Source: an uncultured Clostridium sp. (GTDB lineage: Bacteria > Bacillota > Clostridia > Clostridiales > Clostridiaceae). From it: DNA of 64,000 nt. A model generated the notes under the pieces. The model was not told where the DNA came from and searched no databases. It saw only the letters and a program-made list of their open reading frames with translations. Where the stretch lies: NCBI GenBank assembly GCA_934746015.1, contig CAKVEW010000003.1:1-64000 (forward strand), read 5' to 3'. The translations under genes were made by a program, and so were the position numbers. Below, piece by piece: positions 8,196 to 17,160 of this stretch (within the stretch, counting starts at the first letter, position 1; every line of letters starts with the position of its first letter).

Positions 8196-9098
8196 ATGGC
8201 ATTTATAATAATTGATTTGGAATTCAATAATTTAGAAGGGATACATAAATATTATCCAGATATATTTACAAAGTATCCAAGCCTTGAAAAGGTTGATTTG
8301 GATAATGAAATAATAGAAATAGGGGCAATAAAACTAGATAATTATATGAAGCCACTTAATGAGTTTAAAGCATATATTAAACCATCTGTAATTCCAGTTT
8401 TAAATCCAAAGATTTCTGAAATAACTGGTATAACAAATGATGATTTAGAAAAGGGGCTAACATTTCAAGAGGGAATTGAAAAATTATCAGGACTAATTGA
8501 TGAAGGAGATATTATATGCTCCTGGGCAAAAGATGATATTATTGAAATAATTAATAATGCAATACACTATAAATATGATGATTTAGATTGGCTAAAAAAT
8601 TATTTAGACTTGCAAGAGTATTCTACTAAGATATTAGGAAAGAAAAAATCCTTGAGTTTAAAAAATGCTTTAGAAGAATTAAAGATTAAGGTAGATAGTA
8701 GTAAGCTACATGATGCTTTAAATGATGCTATTTATACTGCAGAGGTATTTAAGAGAATATATAACTCAAGAGTTCTCAAAAATTATATTATTAAAGATAT
8801 ATATAACATGCCAGCTATGGATATAAAAAATTTAACTGAATATAAGTTAGATATGGACAAACTGAATTGTAAATGCCCTAAATGTAATTTAGATATAGAT
8901 TTTGAATATGACTTTATTCCAATGAAGTGGAGATTTATAGCTATTGGAAGATGTAAAAAGTGTAATAATAAAATTATAGATGAAGTTATAGTTAAGCAAA
9001 CCTTTAGTGGAGAAGAAGTATATAATGAAGTTGCAACTATTATAGATGAAATTGAATATATTAATTATACCTATAAATTTAAGAGGATAAAAAAATAA
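8196..9098 (+). CDS. DEDD-family 3'-5' exonuclease with C-terminal zinc ribbon
   Basis: This 300-residue protein has an N-terminal DnaQ/RNase T-like exonuclease fold. DLEFN at residues 7-11 supplies the first two acidic ligands. The ITGITNDD region follows at about 77, with a late HDALNDA motif at about 172-178. Residues 225-257 contain CKCPKC and CKKC pairs that form a plausible zinc ribbon. The closest known kind is the KapD/ERI-1-like inhibitor-of-sporulation-type exonuclease. The substrate, DNA or RNA, is unknown. It is a single gene with its own GAGAGG ribosome-binding site. Confidence 0.8.
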   Translation: MAFIIIDLEFNNLEGIHKYYPDIFTKYPSLEKVDLDNEIIEIGAIKLDNYMKPLNEFKAYIKPSVIPVLNPKISEITGITNDDLEKGLTFQEGIEKLSGLIDEGDIICSWAKDDIIEIINNAIHYKYDDLDWLKNYLDLQEYSTKILGKKKSLSLKNALEELKIKVDSSKLHDALNDAIYTAEVFKRIYNSRVLKNYIIKDIYNMPAMDIKNLTEYKLDMDKLNCKCPKCNLDIDFEYDFIPMKWRFIAIGRCKKCNNKIIDEVIVKQTFSGEEVYNEVATIIDEIEYINYTYKFKRIKK

Positions 9099-9204
9099 AT
9101 TAATTAACTATTAAGATTTTAAATAGTGCAAAACAATTACATTGAAAATGTGATAAAATTAATATATGACTTGGTTTAATTTAAAGTATTGGAGAAGATA
9201 AATT

Positions 9205-9621
9205 ATGAATATTGCATTTTTTTTAACACCTAAAAATGAGGTGATATATGAATATTTAGATGCAACCATGAGACAAGTTATAGAAAGAATGGAGCATCAC
9301 GGATATACTGCTATACCATTAATAAATAAAGAAGGTAAATATGTTGGAACATTAACAGAAGGAGATTTGCTTTGGAAACTTAAAAATACTCCTGATTTAA
9401 ATTTTAGAAATACAGAAAATGTTAAAATTATAGACGTACCTAGAAAAAGAAAGCATAAAAGTGTTTCAATAAATGCTAATGTAGAAAGCTTAATTTCTTT
9501 AGCTACAACACAAAATTTTGTGCCTGTAGTTGATGATGAAGGTATTTTTATAGGCATAATTAAAAGAAGTGATATAATAAATTATTGTTATAGTGAAATG
9601 ATGAAAAAACATATAGTTTAA
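9205..9621 (+). CDS. CBS-domain pair protein
   Basis: The 138 residues consist almost entirely of two CBS domains (about 10-65 and 75-133). These usually bind adenosine nucleotides such as AMP, ATP or c-di-AMP and act as sensors. Recognisable patterns are GYTAIPLINKEGKYVGTLTEGDLL and FVPVVDDEGIFIGIIKRSDII. No effector domain is attached, so it likely regulates a partner protein. It is followed after 32 bases by yaaA, probably in the same transcript. Confidence 0.85.
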   Translation: MNIAFFLTPKNEVIYEYLDATMRQVIERMEHHGYTAIPLINKEGKYVGTLTEGDLLWKLKNTPDLNFRNTENVKIIDVPRKRKHKSVSINANVESLISLATTQNFVPVVDDEGIFIGIIKRSDIINYCYSEMMKKHIV

Positions 9622-9653
9622 GGTAAGAGGGAATAGTAGAGAGGAGGAAGATT

Positions 9654-10424
9654 ATGATAATTGTTATTTCTCCTGCAAAAACTTTAGATTTTGAGACAAA
9701 GGATGATAGTTTACCGATAAGTGAACCTAGGTTTTTAGATAAGTCGCAGGAAATAATAAATGAAATTGCTAATTACGATAGCTATTCTTTAGAAAAGCTT
9801 ATGAAGATAAGCACAAAGTTAGCTGATTTAAATAGAGATAGATTTCAAAAATGGACAAAAAGCTTAGATACTGCAAAGCAAGCTATTCTTGCTTTTAAAG
9901 GTGATGTTTATAGAGGAATGGATGTAGGTAGTCTATCACATTCAGAACTTTTTTATGCTAATGAACATTTAAGAATATTGTCAGGATTATATGGAGTACT
10001 TAGACCTTTTGATGGAATTAATGAATATAGACTTGAAATGGGAACTAAGTTAAAGGTAAATGAGTCAAAGAATCTTTATGAATTTTGGGATAGAACACTA
10101 GAAGAAAGCTTAATAGAGGAATTAAAATCACATAAGAATAAAACCATAATTAACTTAGCATCAAATGAGTATTTCACTGCTATAGAGGGATTGAGAAAAA
10201 GTAATATGGTAGATGTTATAACTCCAATCTTTAAAGAGCTAAGAGGAGATGAATATAAGATTATATCCTTTAATGCAAAAAAAGCTAGAGGAATTATGAC
10301 TAGATATATAATACAAAATGAAATTGAAGATATAGAAGAAATTAAAAAACTAGATATAGATGGATATTTATTTAATGAAGAAATGTCTACAGAAAAAGAT
10401 CTAGTATTTATAAAAGAAAAATAG
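9654..10424 (+). CDS. yaaA: Peroxide stress protein YaaA (UPF0246/DUF328)
   Basis: This 256-residue protein matches the YaaA family along its full length: the start MIIVISPAKTLDF, the middle AILAFKGDVYRGMD and YGVLRPFDGINEYRLEM, and the later TIINLASNEYF. In Escherichia coli YaaA limits iron-driven oxidative DNA damage. A GAGGAGG site precedes the start. A strong terminator follows directly. Confidence 0.95.
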   Translation: MIIVISPAKTLDFETKDDSLPISEPRFLDKSQEIINEIANYDSYSLEKLMKISTKLADLNRDRFQKWTKSLDTAKQAILAFKGDVYRGMDVGSLSHSELFYANEHLRILSGLYGVLRPFDGINEYRLEMGTKLKVNESKNLYEFWDRTLEESLIEELKSHKNKTIINLASNEYFTAIEGLRKSNMVDVITPIFKELRGDEYKIISFNAKKARGIMTRYIIQNEIEDIEEIKKLDIDGYLFNEEMSTEKDLVFIKEK

Positions 10425-10427
10425 TTA

Positions 10428-10453
10428 GGGTTGCCAAAAGGCAACCTTTTTTT
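10428..10453 (+). terminator. Terminator after yaaA
   Basis: GGTTGCC (10429-10435), an AAAA loop, GGCAACC (10440-10446) and seven T residues. Confidence 0.93.
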
Positions 10454-10564
10454 ATGATTAAAATAATAAAATTTTCTATTAAAATATATTTTTGTCAGAG
10501 AATTGTAAGAAGTTCTATTTAAAATACAAAGTATAGTAAGAATATTTTTATGAGGTGATATAAA

Positions 10565-11242
10565 ATGCGTATTTTAAAAACAGAAAATTTAGTGAAAATA
10601 TATGGGCAAGAACCGAATATAGTTAAGGCTTTAGACAATGTAAGTATAGAAGTGGAAAATGGAGAATTTGTTGCTATCATAGGAACATCAGGTAGTGGTA
10701 AATCTACTTTATTAAATATGATTGGAGGATTAGATACACCAACAAGTGGAGAAACAATTATAAATGGGAAAAAGATTAGTAAAATGAAAGATGAAGAGCT
10801 TGCAGTCTTTAGAAGAAGAAATATAGGTTTCATATTTCAAAACTATAATTTAGTACCAATATTAAATGTTTATGAAAACATAGTACTTCCCATAGAATTA
10901 GATGGAGTAAAAATAGATAAAGAATATGTGAATTCAATAATTAATACATTAGGATTAAGTGAAAAGCTAACTAATATGCCTAATAATTTATCTGGAGGAC
11001 AACAACAAAGAGTTGCAATAGCAAGGGCATTAGCTACAAAGCCAAGTCTTATTTTAGCTGATGAACCAACAGGTAATCTTGATAGTAAAACTAGTATGGA
11101 TGTTATAGGACTTTTAAAAACAACTAGTAAAAAGTTTAATCAAACAATGATTATGATAACTCATAATGAAGAAATTGCTCAGCTTGCAGATAGAATTATA
11201 AGAATTGAAGATGGAAGAGTTTATGTGAGGGGTGGTAGGTAA
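10565..11242 (+). CDS. ABC transporter ATP-binding protein (MacB/LolD type)
   Basis: This 225-residue ATPase has Walker [10 protein letters not shown] (about 40-48), signature LSGGQQQR (about 142), Walker B LILADEP and the switch MITHNEE. It is of the type that pairs with FtsX-like permeases. It overlaps the permease gene by one base at 11242 (TAATG). With the downstream response regulator and kinase it forms a module of the kind used for peptide export or sensing, such as antimicrobial peptide resistance. The substrate is not determined by sequence. Confidence 0.92.
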   Translation: MRILKTENLVKIYGQEPNIVKALDNVSIEVENGEFVAIIGTSGSGKSTLLNMIGGLDTPTSGETIINGKKISKMKDEELAVFRRRNIGFIFQNYNLVPILNVYENIVLPIELDGVKIDKEYVNSIINTLGLSEKLTNMPNNLSGGQQQRVAIARALATKPSLILADEPTGNLDSKTSMDVIGLLKTTSKKFNQTMIMITHNEEIAQLADRIIRIEDGRVYVRGGR

Positions 11243-13737
11243 TGAAGTTTGAAAATAATAATAAAGAGGTTATTAAAAAGATAATCAATCGTTCTTTAAA
11301 AACAAATAAAGTAAGGAATCTATTTGCAATACTTGCTATAGTATTAACAACTTTTATGATATCCTCAGTTTTTAGTATAGGAATAAGCTTTGTTAAGAAC
11401 TACAGAATAATGAATATTCGGTTAGCAGGGACAACAGCAAATGTTTCATTATCAAACCCAACAGAAGAACAGATAAGTAAATTAAAAACATTAGATATAT
11501 TTAAAAATACAGGATCACAGATAAATGTTGGGAAGGTAAGTTTAGATACTTTAATTGAAAATAGAACAAGTGTAAGATTAGAATATCATGATAAAGATAA
11601 CTATGAAAAGCAATTAATACCTGCATTAGGTGATATAAAAGGAAATTATCCAACTAGTACAAATGATATTATGATATCAAGATTGGCATTAGACCTACTT
11701 GGAAAAAGTGATGCAAATGTTGGAGATAAAATTAGTATTCCATGTAAAATAAATGATGAAGTTATCAATGAAGAGTTTACCATAAGTGGTATTTTTACTT
11801 ATTATGGATTAGTAGAAGACACAGGATATATTTACCTTTCTGAAAACTTTATTAAAGAAAATAATTTATCAATAGAAAATAACGGAATGTTTTTAATGAC
11901 TGTAAAGAATCAGTATAAATATGCTTCAGAAAATATATTAAAGGAGAAAGTTAATCTTAAAGATAATCAAAAATTTAATTATTCATATATAGCAGATGAC
12001 TCCTTAGACACTGTTATTAGTACTGCTATTTTAGTTTTAGTGATAGTTACATTTATAATTTTAAGTGGATATTTATTAATTTATAATGTTTTATATATAG
12101 CAGTAACCAAAGAAATTAATTTTTATGGAAGATTAAAAACTTTAGGTGCATCTCCTAAACAAATAAAAAAGATAGTAAAAGGGCAAGCATTAAGGCTTTC
12201 TATAATTGGAATTCCAATAGGATTAGTATTTGGAGCAATAGTTTCATTTGTAGTAGTACCAGCATTTATGGGTATGCTTTCTTCAACAGCAATGCCTAGT
12301 GATGTATCATTTAATCCAGTAATATTTATTTTAGCAACACTATTTTCTTTAGTAACAGTATTAATAAGTTGTAGAAAACCGGCTAAAATAGCTAGTAGTA
12401 TTTCACCAATTGAAGCTATGAGATATACAGGAAATACACCAAAAAAACAAAAGAAAAATAGAAATACAACTAATGGCGGAAAGCTCTATAAAATGGCTTG
12501 GTATAATGTTTTTAGAGATAAAAAAAGAGCTATACTAGTATTTTTATCATTATTTATGGGGATAATCACTTTCCTAAGCGTTAATACATTTGTTGATAGT
12601 ATGAAGGTTGAAAATTATATAAATAGATATGTCCCTAATGATTTTGCACTTCAAAATACAGGTGCAATTGAAGGGAAAATGGATAATGATATTTTAAATA
12701 ACATTAATAATATGCCTGGAGTAGAAAGTATAGATACCTTCAAATTAAGTACTCTTAGATTAACTATGAATGATGAAGTGTTATTACCTGCTTTAAAAGA
12801 AGCATATAATAGATTTGGATTAAGTGAGGACGAACTTAATAGTTTTATTAAAAATTCAAAGAGTAACCCAGAGTTAATGAATGCTAGTATAATTGGAGTT
12901 AGTGATAGTACTATTGAAAAAATGTATGTAGAAAATTCAGATAAATTTGATTTAGAAGCTTTTAAGAAAGGAAAGTTAATTCTTATAGGTAACTGGTATT
13001 ATGGAGATAATTATAAAGAAATAAAGGGTAAGCTTAAAATTACTAATCCAAATACTAATAAATCATTAGAATATAATACTGAAGTAGTTAAATTAGATGT
13101 GGATATACCAGATGGGTTAGCAGCTCCATTAGGTATACCAACAATTTATATGAGTCAATCAGCTTTAGAAGATATAGATATGAATTCTTCAAATTATCTT
13201 TCTTATATAAATGTAGAAGAAAAGTATGAACCTAAAATTAAAGCCGATTTAGAAAGTATAGCAAAGAGTCAAGGATTATATTTAGAATCTAAAACTACTA
13301 AAACTGAAGAGTTTAATAAGGCGGCAATAGTGGAAAGAATTCTTGGCGGTGGAGTATCGCTGATTTTAATATTAATAGGTATATTAAATTTTGTTAATGT
13401 TATGATAACAGGAATTAATATGAGATTAAAAGAACTTGCTATAATGGAAAGTATAGGTATGACTAAGAAGCAAATTAAGAAGATGCTTGTCTTTGAAGGG
13501 GTATACTATTCAGGAGTAACAACAGTATTAATTTGTACTTTAGGAACTGGTATTATATTTGGAGTATCAGCTTTAGTTCATAATATGGCAGACTATGCAG
13601 TATTCTCATTTCCAACAGGTCCACTTATATTTTTGATAATTGTAATATTTATTATATGTTTAATAACTCCATCATTAGTTTTTAAAGTATGTTCAAAACA
13701 AAGTGTAACAGATAGAATTAGAGAAATAGAAGAATAG
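11242..13737 (+). CDS. FtsX-like ABC transporter permease
   Basis: This 831-residue permease has two FtsX-like halves. Each has a first transmembrane helix (about 27-52 and 428-448), a large extracellular domain, and three further helices (about 250-375 and 705-815). The layout with two large external domains differs from the ten-helix BceB type, which has one. It is transcribed with the ATPase. A weak terminator-like hairpin separates it from the response regulator gene. Confidence 0.88.
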   Translation: MKFENNNKEVIKKIINRSLKTNKVRNLFAILAIVLTTFMISSVFSIGISFVKNYRIMNIRLAGTTANVSLSNPTEEQISKLKTLDIFKNTGSQINVGKVSLDTLIENRTSVRLEYHDKDNYEKQLIPALGDIKGNYPTSTNDIMISRLALDLLGKSDANVGDKISIPCKINDEVINEEFTISGIFTYYGLVEDTGYIYLSENFIKENNLSIENNGMFLMTVKNQYKYASENILKEKVNLKDNQKFNYSYIADDSLDTVISTAILVLVIVTFIILSGYLLIYNVLYIAVTKEINFYGRLKTLGASPKQIKKIVKGQALRLSIIGIPIGLVFGAIVSFVVVPAFMGMLSSTAMPSDVSFNPVIFILATLFSLVTVLISCRKPAKIASSISPIEAMRYTGNTPKKQKKNRNTTNGGKLYKMAWYNVFRDKKRAILVFLSLFMGIITFLSVNTFVDSMKVENYINRYVPNDFALQNTGAIEGKMDNDILNNINNMPGVESIDTFKLSTLRLTMNDEVLLPALKEAYNRFGLSEDELNSFIKNSKSNPELMNASIIGVSDSTIEKMYVENSDKFDLEAFKKGKLILIGNWYYGDNYKEIKGKLKITNPNTNKSLEYNTEVVKLDVDIPDGLAAPLGIPTIYMSQSALEDIDMNSSNYLSYINVEEKYEPKIKADLESIAKSQGLYLESKTTKTEEFNKAAIVERILGGGVSLILILIGILNFVNVMITGINMRLKELAIMESIGMTKKQIKKMLVFEGVYYSGVTTVLICTLGTGIIFGVSALVHNMADYAVFSFPTGPLIFLIIVIFIICLITPSLVFKVCSKQSVTDRIREIEE

Positions 13738-13743
13738 AATAAA

Positions 13744-13774
13744 TGTGGTAAGTTAGCATAGCTTGCCACATTTT
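13744..13774 (+). terminator. Hairpin between permease and response regulator genes
   Basis: TGTGGtAAG pairs with CTTgCCACA, followed by TTTT at 13771-13774. The short T run suggests partial termination that would set lower expression of the regulators. Confidence 0.6.
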
Positions 13775-13798
13775 GATATAATAAAAATGGTGATAGAA

Positions 13799-14470
13799 AT
13801 GGTGAGAATTTTAATAATTGAAGATGATAAGGCACTTAACAGGGGAGTATCCTTTGCACTAAAAAATGAAGGATATGAAACTGTATCTGCGTATAATAAA
13901 GAAGAAGGAAAACAAATAATATTAAATAATAGAATAGATTTTTTGCTTTTAGATATAAACTTACCAGATGGAAATGGATTAGATTTATGTAAGGAAATTA
14001 GAGAACATGTGAATTTCCCTATAGTATTTTTTACTGCAAATGATACAGAAGAGGATATGGTAAAGGGATTTGAAGCTGGTTGTGATGATTATATATCAAA
14101 GCCATTTTCAGTAGAATTGTTAAAATATAAAGTAAATGCCATTTTAAAAAGAAAGAGTAATAATCAAAATATTTTTGAATATAAAGATTTAAAAATAGAT
14201 TTTGATAAGATGTTAGTTTGGATAAATGATAATAGAATTAATTTAACAGCAACAGAATACAAGTTATTAGAGATATTTGTTAAAAATAAAGGTAAAGTTG
14301 TAACTAAGGAAATACTTTTAGAAAAACTTTGGGATAACAATGGAAACTTTGTTGATGAAAATACATTAAGTGTGAATGTAAGAAGGCTTAGAAAGAAAAT
14401 TGAAGAAGATCCTAAAAATCCACAATATATAGAAACTGTATTTGGTATTGGATATATTTTGGGAGAGTAA
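13799..14470 (+). CDS. OmpR-family response regulator
   Basis: This 223-residue regulator has a receiver domain (1-115) with acidic pocket EDD (8-10), phosphoacceptor Asp at about 52 in LLLDINLPDG, and Lys in SKPFS near 101. A winged-helix domain follows (about 130-222). I start at ATG 13799, which has GGTGAT upstream and begins the canonical MVRILIIEDD. The open frame extends to 13763 but the extra residues overlap the upstream hairpin. It likely controls the adjacent ABC transporter genes. Confidence 0.93.
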   Translation: MVRILIIEDDKALNRGVSFALKNEGYETVSAYNKEEGKQIILNNRIDFLLLDINLPDGNGLDLCKEIREHVNFPIVFFTANDTEEDMVKGFEAGCDDYISKPFSVELLKYKVNAILKRKSNNQNIFEYKDLKIDFDKMLVWINDNRINLTATEYKLLEIFVKNKGKVVTKEILLEKLWDNNGNFVDENTLSVNVRRLRKKIEEDPKNPQYIETVFGIGYILGE

Positions 14471-14474
14471 TTTT

Positions 14475-15509
14475 ATGAAGATTAAACTTGATAAGGTAAA
14501 CAATATATTAAGTGGTACTAGTATATTATTAGCAATTATATTTAATATTTATATATATTTGATGGTAGAAAGTAAGAGAGTATTTTTTATAACTTTAATA
14601 TTTTCATTATTAATTATTTCTCTATTTTTTGTTTATAAAATAATTTATAAAAAGCATATGGAGAATATATTTATACAACTATCTGATATGCTAGGAACTA
14701 TTATAGATATGAAGGACGAAGAAGTATTTTCAACTATAGAAGATACATTGTTTTCTAAGCTTCAATATCAAACTATAAAACTTACTAATATATTAAAGGA
14801 AAAAAATAAGCAGATTGAAAGTGAAAAAAATGAAATTAAGTCATTAATTTCAGATATTGCTCACCAACTAAAAACACCTTTAACTAATTTAAAAATATAT
14901 GGAGAACTTCTTAAGGATGAAAGCTTAAATAGTGAAGAAAGAAAAGAGTTCACTGATATAATGACTTTGTCTTTAGATAGGCTTACTTTTTTAGTAGAAA
15001 GTATGATTAAAATGTCTAGGTTAGAGAGTGGAGTAATAAATTTAAGAACAGAAATTAATGATTTAAATGATACAGTGATACTAGCAATAAGCCAAGTGCA
15101 AAAAAAGGCACGAGAGAAAAATATAAACATTGAACTTATTCAAAAAGATAAAATTAAAATTCTACATGATAAAAATTGGATTACAGAAGCTATTCTTAAT
15201 ATTTTGGAAAATGGAGTAAAATATACTCAGGTAAATGGAGAAATAAAAATAACAATACAAAGCTATGAAATGTTTGTAAGAATAGATATTGAAGATAACG
15301 GTATAGGAATAAAAGAAGAAGAAATACCCAAAATTTTTATGAGATTTTATAGAGGAAACAATGTAGGCAATACTGAAGGGATAGGTATAGGTCTATATTT
15401 AACAAGGATTATAATATCTAAGCATGGGGGATATATACAGGTTACATCTGGTAAAAGAGGAACTAAGTTTTCAATATTTTTACCTAATAATTATTTTAAC
15501 AATAAATAA
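14475..15509 (+). CDS. Sensor histidine kinase
   Basis: This 344-residue kinase has two transmembrane helices near the N-terminus (about 12-30 and 35-55) with almost no external loop, then a coiled linker. The phosphoacceptor is His130 in IAHQLKTPL, followed by the N box (NILENGVKY), the DNGIGI motif and GIGIGLYL. The short external loop resembles intramembrane-sensing kinases, which sense through a partner transporter. ATG 14475 with GGGAGAG at 14461-14467 is chosen; it lies 4 bases after the regulator stop. Partner: the regulator at 13799. Confidence 0.92.
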   Translation: MKIKLDKVNNILSGTSILLAIIFNIYIYLMVESKRVFFITLIFSLLIISLFFVYKIIYKKHMENIFIQLSDMLGTIIDMKDEEVFSTIEDTLFSKLQYQTIKLTNILKEKNKQIESEKNEIKSLISDIAHQLKTPLTNLKIYGELLKDESLNSEERKEFTDIMTLSLDRLTFLVESMIKMSRLESGVINLRTEINDLNDTVILAISQVQKKAREKNINIELIQKDKIKILHDKNWITEAILNILENGVKYTQVNGEIKITIQSYEMFVRIDIEDNGIGIKEEEIPKIFMRFYRGNNVGNTEGIGIGLYLTRIIISKHGGYIQVTSGKRGTKFSIFLPNNYFNNK

Positions 15510-15553
15510 TACAAAAATAGTAATGAAAAACTTAATATATTAAAAATTTAAAT

Positions 15554-15582
15554 AATATGTAAAAAACATTTATTTACATATT
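15554..15582. other. 10-bp stem palindrome upstream of the vat leader
   Basis: AATATGTAAA (15554-15563) is complementary to TTTACATATT (15573-15582) with a 9-base loop. It may be an operator, a 5' untranslated hairpin, or a weak terminator of the kinase operon. I cannot decide which. Confidence 0.5.
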
Positions 15583-15607
15583 TTAATATTTTAAAGAGGT
15601 GGTAAGG

Positions 15608-15646
15608 GTGAAACTTTGTATTGCAGTTACCGATATAGTTTTATAA
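15608..15646 (+). CDS. Putative 12-residue leader peptide of the vat gene
   Basis: The frame starts with GTG 15608 after GAGGTGG (15596-15602) at a 5-base gap and encodes MKLCIAVTDIVL, ending at TAA 15644-15646. It lies 28 bases before the acetyltransferase start. Its codons 8-11 overlap the left arm of an inverted repeat whose right arm lies on the first codons of vat. This is the layout of leader peptides that control erm, cat and similar resistance genes by ribosome stalling. The peptide and its role are inferred. Confidence 0.6.
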   Translation: MKLCIAVTDIVL

Positions 15647-15687
15647 TTATTATAAATTTTTAGGAGGTTTTCAAATGACTATATCGG
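15630..15687 (+). promoter_or_regulatory. Attenuator-like stem over the vat start
   Basis: CCGATATAGT (15630-15639) is perfectly complementary to ACTATATCGG (15678-15687), the bases immediately after the vat ATG (15675-15677). Pairing would place the AGGAGG site (15662-15667) and the start codon inside a closed loop. A ribosome stalled near the end of the leader peptide would mask the left arm and free the start. A nested TTATAAT/ATTATAA repeat lies in the loop (15641-15655). Confidence 0.6.
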
Positions 15688-16304
15688 AGAAAATAATTTA
15701 TCCTCGTAAGGGAGATAAGCAGACAGTTTATTTAAAAAATGTAATTACAAATCCCAATATTATTGTTGGTGAATATACTATGTATAATGATTTTGTAAAT
15801 GATCCAACACTATTTGAAAAAAATAATGTTTTATATCACTATCCAATTAACCATGATAAGTTAATCATTGGAAAATTTTGTTCTATTGCATGTGGAGCAA
15901 AATTTTTATTCAATAGTTCAAATCATACTATGAGGTCTTTATCCACTTATCCATTTCCACTATTTTTTGATGAATGGGGATTGGATAAAGCAGATGTTAC
16001 AGATTCATGGGATAATAAGGGGGATATTGTTATTGGAAATGATGTTTGGATTGGCTATGAAGCTGTGATTATGGCTGGTGTAACAATAGGAGATGGAGCA
16101 ATTATAGGTACTCGTGCAGTAGTTACAAAAGATGTTCCACCATATACCATTGTGGGAGGAGTTCCAGCAAAGCCTATCCGAAATAGATTTTCAAATGAAG
16201 TTATTTCGTCATTACTTGAAATTAGGTGGTGGGATTGGCCTAATGAAAGAATTCGTAGAAACATATCTGCAATTAAATCAGGTTGTGTTAGTGAATTAAA
16301 GTGA
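15675..16304 (+). CDS. Vat/CatB-family xenobiotic O-acetyltransferase (putative streptogramin A acetyltransferase)
   Basis: This 209-residue left-handed beta-helix acetyltransferase resembles Vat enzymes, which acetylate virginiamycin M-type streptogramins. Shared patterns are the NPNIIVGEYTMYND start, YHYPINHDKLIIGKFCSIACGAKF, the catalytic His at about 84 in SSNHTM, the hexapeptide repeats NDVWIGYEAVIMAGVTIGDG, and the GGVPAKPIRNRF and WWDWP segments. CatB-type chloramphenicol acetyltransferases are close relatives, so the drug is not certain. AGGAGG lies at 15662-15667. Arginine codons CGT and CGA are used several times, unlike most of the window, which hints at acquisition. A leader peptide and stem lie upstream. 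Confidence 0.85.
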   Translation: MTISEKIIYPRKGDKQTVYLKNVITNPNIIVGEYTMYNDFVNDPTLFEKNNVLYHYPINHDKLIIGKFCSIACGAKFLFNSSNHTMRSLSTYPFPLFFDEWGLDKADVTDSWDNKGDIVIGNDVWIGYEAVIMAGVTIGDGAIIGTRAVVTKDVPPYTIVGGVPAKPIRNRFSNEVISSLLEIRWWDWPNERIRRNISAIKSGCVSELK

Positions 16305-16384
16305 TGTTATATAGAATAGTTTTTGGAGATTAATAATACTAATAAATATTAAGAAATAAAGTGATTAATGAGATATAAAAACAG

Positions 16385-16417
16385 AAGGGAAAGTTTTAGG
16401 AATTAAAACTTTCCCTT
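16385..16417 (+). terminator. Terminator after vat
   Basis: AAGGGAAAGTTTT pairs with AAAACTTTCCCTT around a 7-base loop. The T run is weak (TATATAATT), but the 13-bp stem is perfect. Confidence 0.75.
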
Positions 16418-16424
16418 ATATAAT

Positions 16425-16500
16425 TCTTTAATTCTTTCATTGCAAAAACTCCCAAGGAGTTTTCAACACAATTATCCATTACGTATTATCCATTGTGCGT
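16425..16500. repeat. Modular heptamer/hairpin repeat, copy 1
   Basis: It contains TTTAATTCTTTCATTG, the small hairpin AAAACTCC/GGAGTTTT (16445-16463) and ATTATCCATTACG-type units. The same modules occur at 31755, 33236, 42905, 47380, 52775 and 57232. Confidence 0.65.
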
Positions 16501-16504
16501 AGCA

Positions 16505-17152
16505 TTAAGCTTGTTCATAAGTTTCAACAATTAAATTGAATTCTTCTTCATCTGTAATTTCACCAAAGTCATCTGATGAAATACCAGGATAATAATAAAG
16601 AAGAAGTTTATCACTATTATCAAGTAAATTTTCAAGAGCTATATAAAGATTATCTTCTATACAATTTTCTATAGTTGCAAGAACTTTATACCTACTAGAT
16701 TTTCCAGTGTTATTATTAGTTAAGTCTAAAATAAAATTCTTATGGAAGCGAACATTTAGTTTGGATTTATCACAAGCTTTAATATAAGAATTTATTCTGC
16801 ATCCACTACAAGTTTTGAAATCACACTCTTTAATACAATTAAGACAAGCACATTTTGAGCAATCTTGAAATTGATTAAATATCTCTAAATTATCTTGCTT
16901 ATATTGTTGTAAATTTAAGATGCTATCATCTTTTTTAAAAAGTTTGAATTTCTTATTTTTACTTGAGTATTCTGCATCATTTAACATTTCAATATACTTT
17001 TTTAATATTGGAAGTTTTGAATAATATTTTCTTCTTTTTAAAGTACTTAAATCTAGAAAAGGAGAAACTTCACTTATTGCATAAGTTATTTCAGTATAAG
17101 TTTTCCCAACTGTATCCCTTTCCTTATTAATGAAATCTATGGTACTAGACAT
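16505..17152 (-). CDS. Cysteine-rich protein of unknown function in the PspA operon
   Basis: I do not recognise this 215-residue protein. It is soluble, with no signal or transmembrane segment. A dense cysteine cluster lies at C98, C101, C103, C106, C110, C115, C118 and C127, suggesting a zinc or iron-sulfur site. The C-terminal third is acidic. It starts 8 bases after the pspA stop, so the two are co-transcribed and it may adjust a membrane-stress response together with PspA. No catalytic motif is visible. Confidence 0.75.
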   Translation of the reverse strand: MSSTIDFINKERDTVGKTYTEITYAISEVSPFLDLSTLKRRKYYSKLPILKKYIEMLNDAEYSSKNKKFKLFKKDDSILNLQQYKQDNLEIFNQFQDCSKCACLNCIKECDFKTCSGCRINSYIKACDKSKLNVRFHKNFILDLTNNNTGKSSRYKVLATIENCIEDNLYIALENLLDNSDKLLLYYYPGISSDDFGEITDEEEFNLIVETYEQA

Positions 17153-17160
17153 TTAATCAC

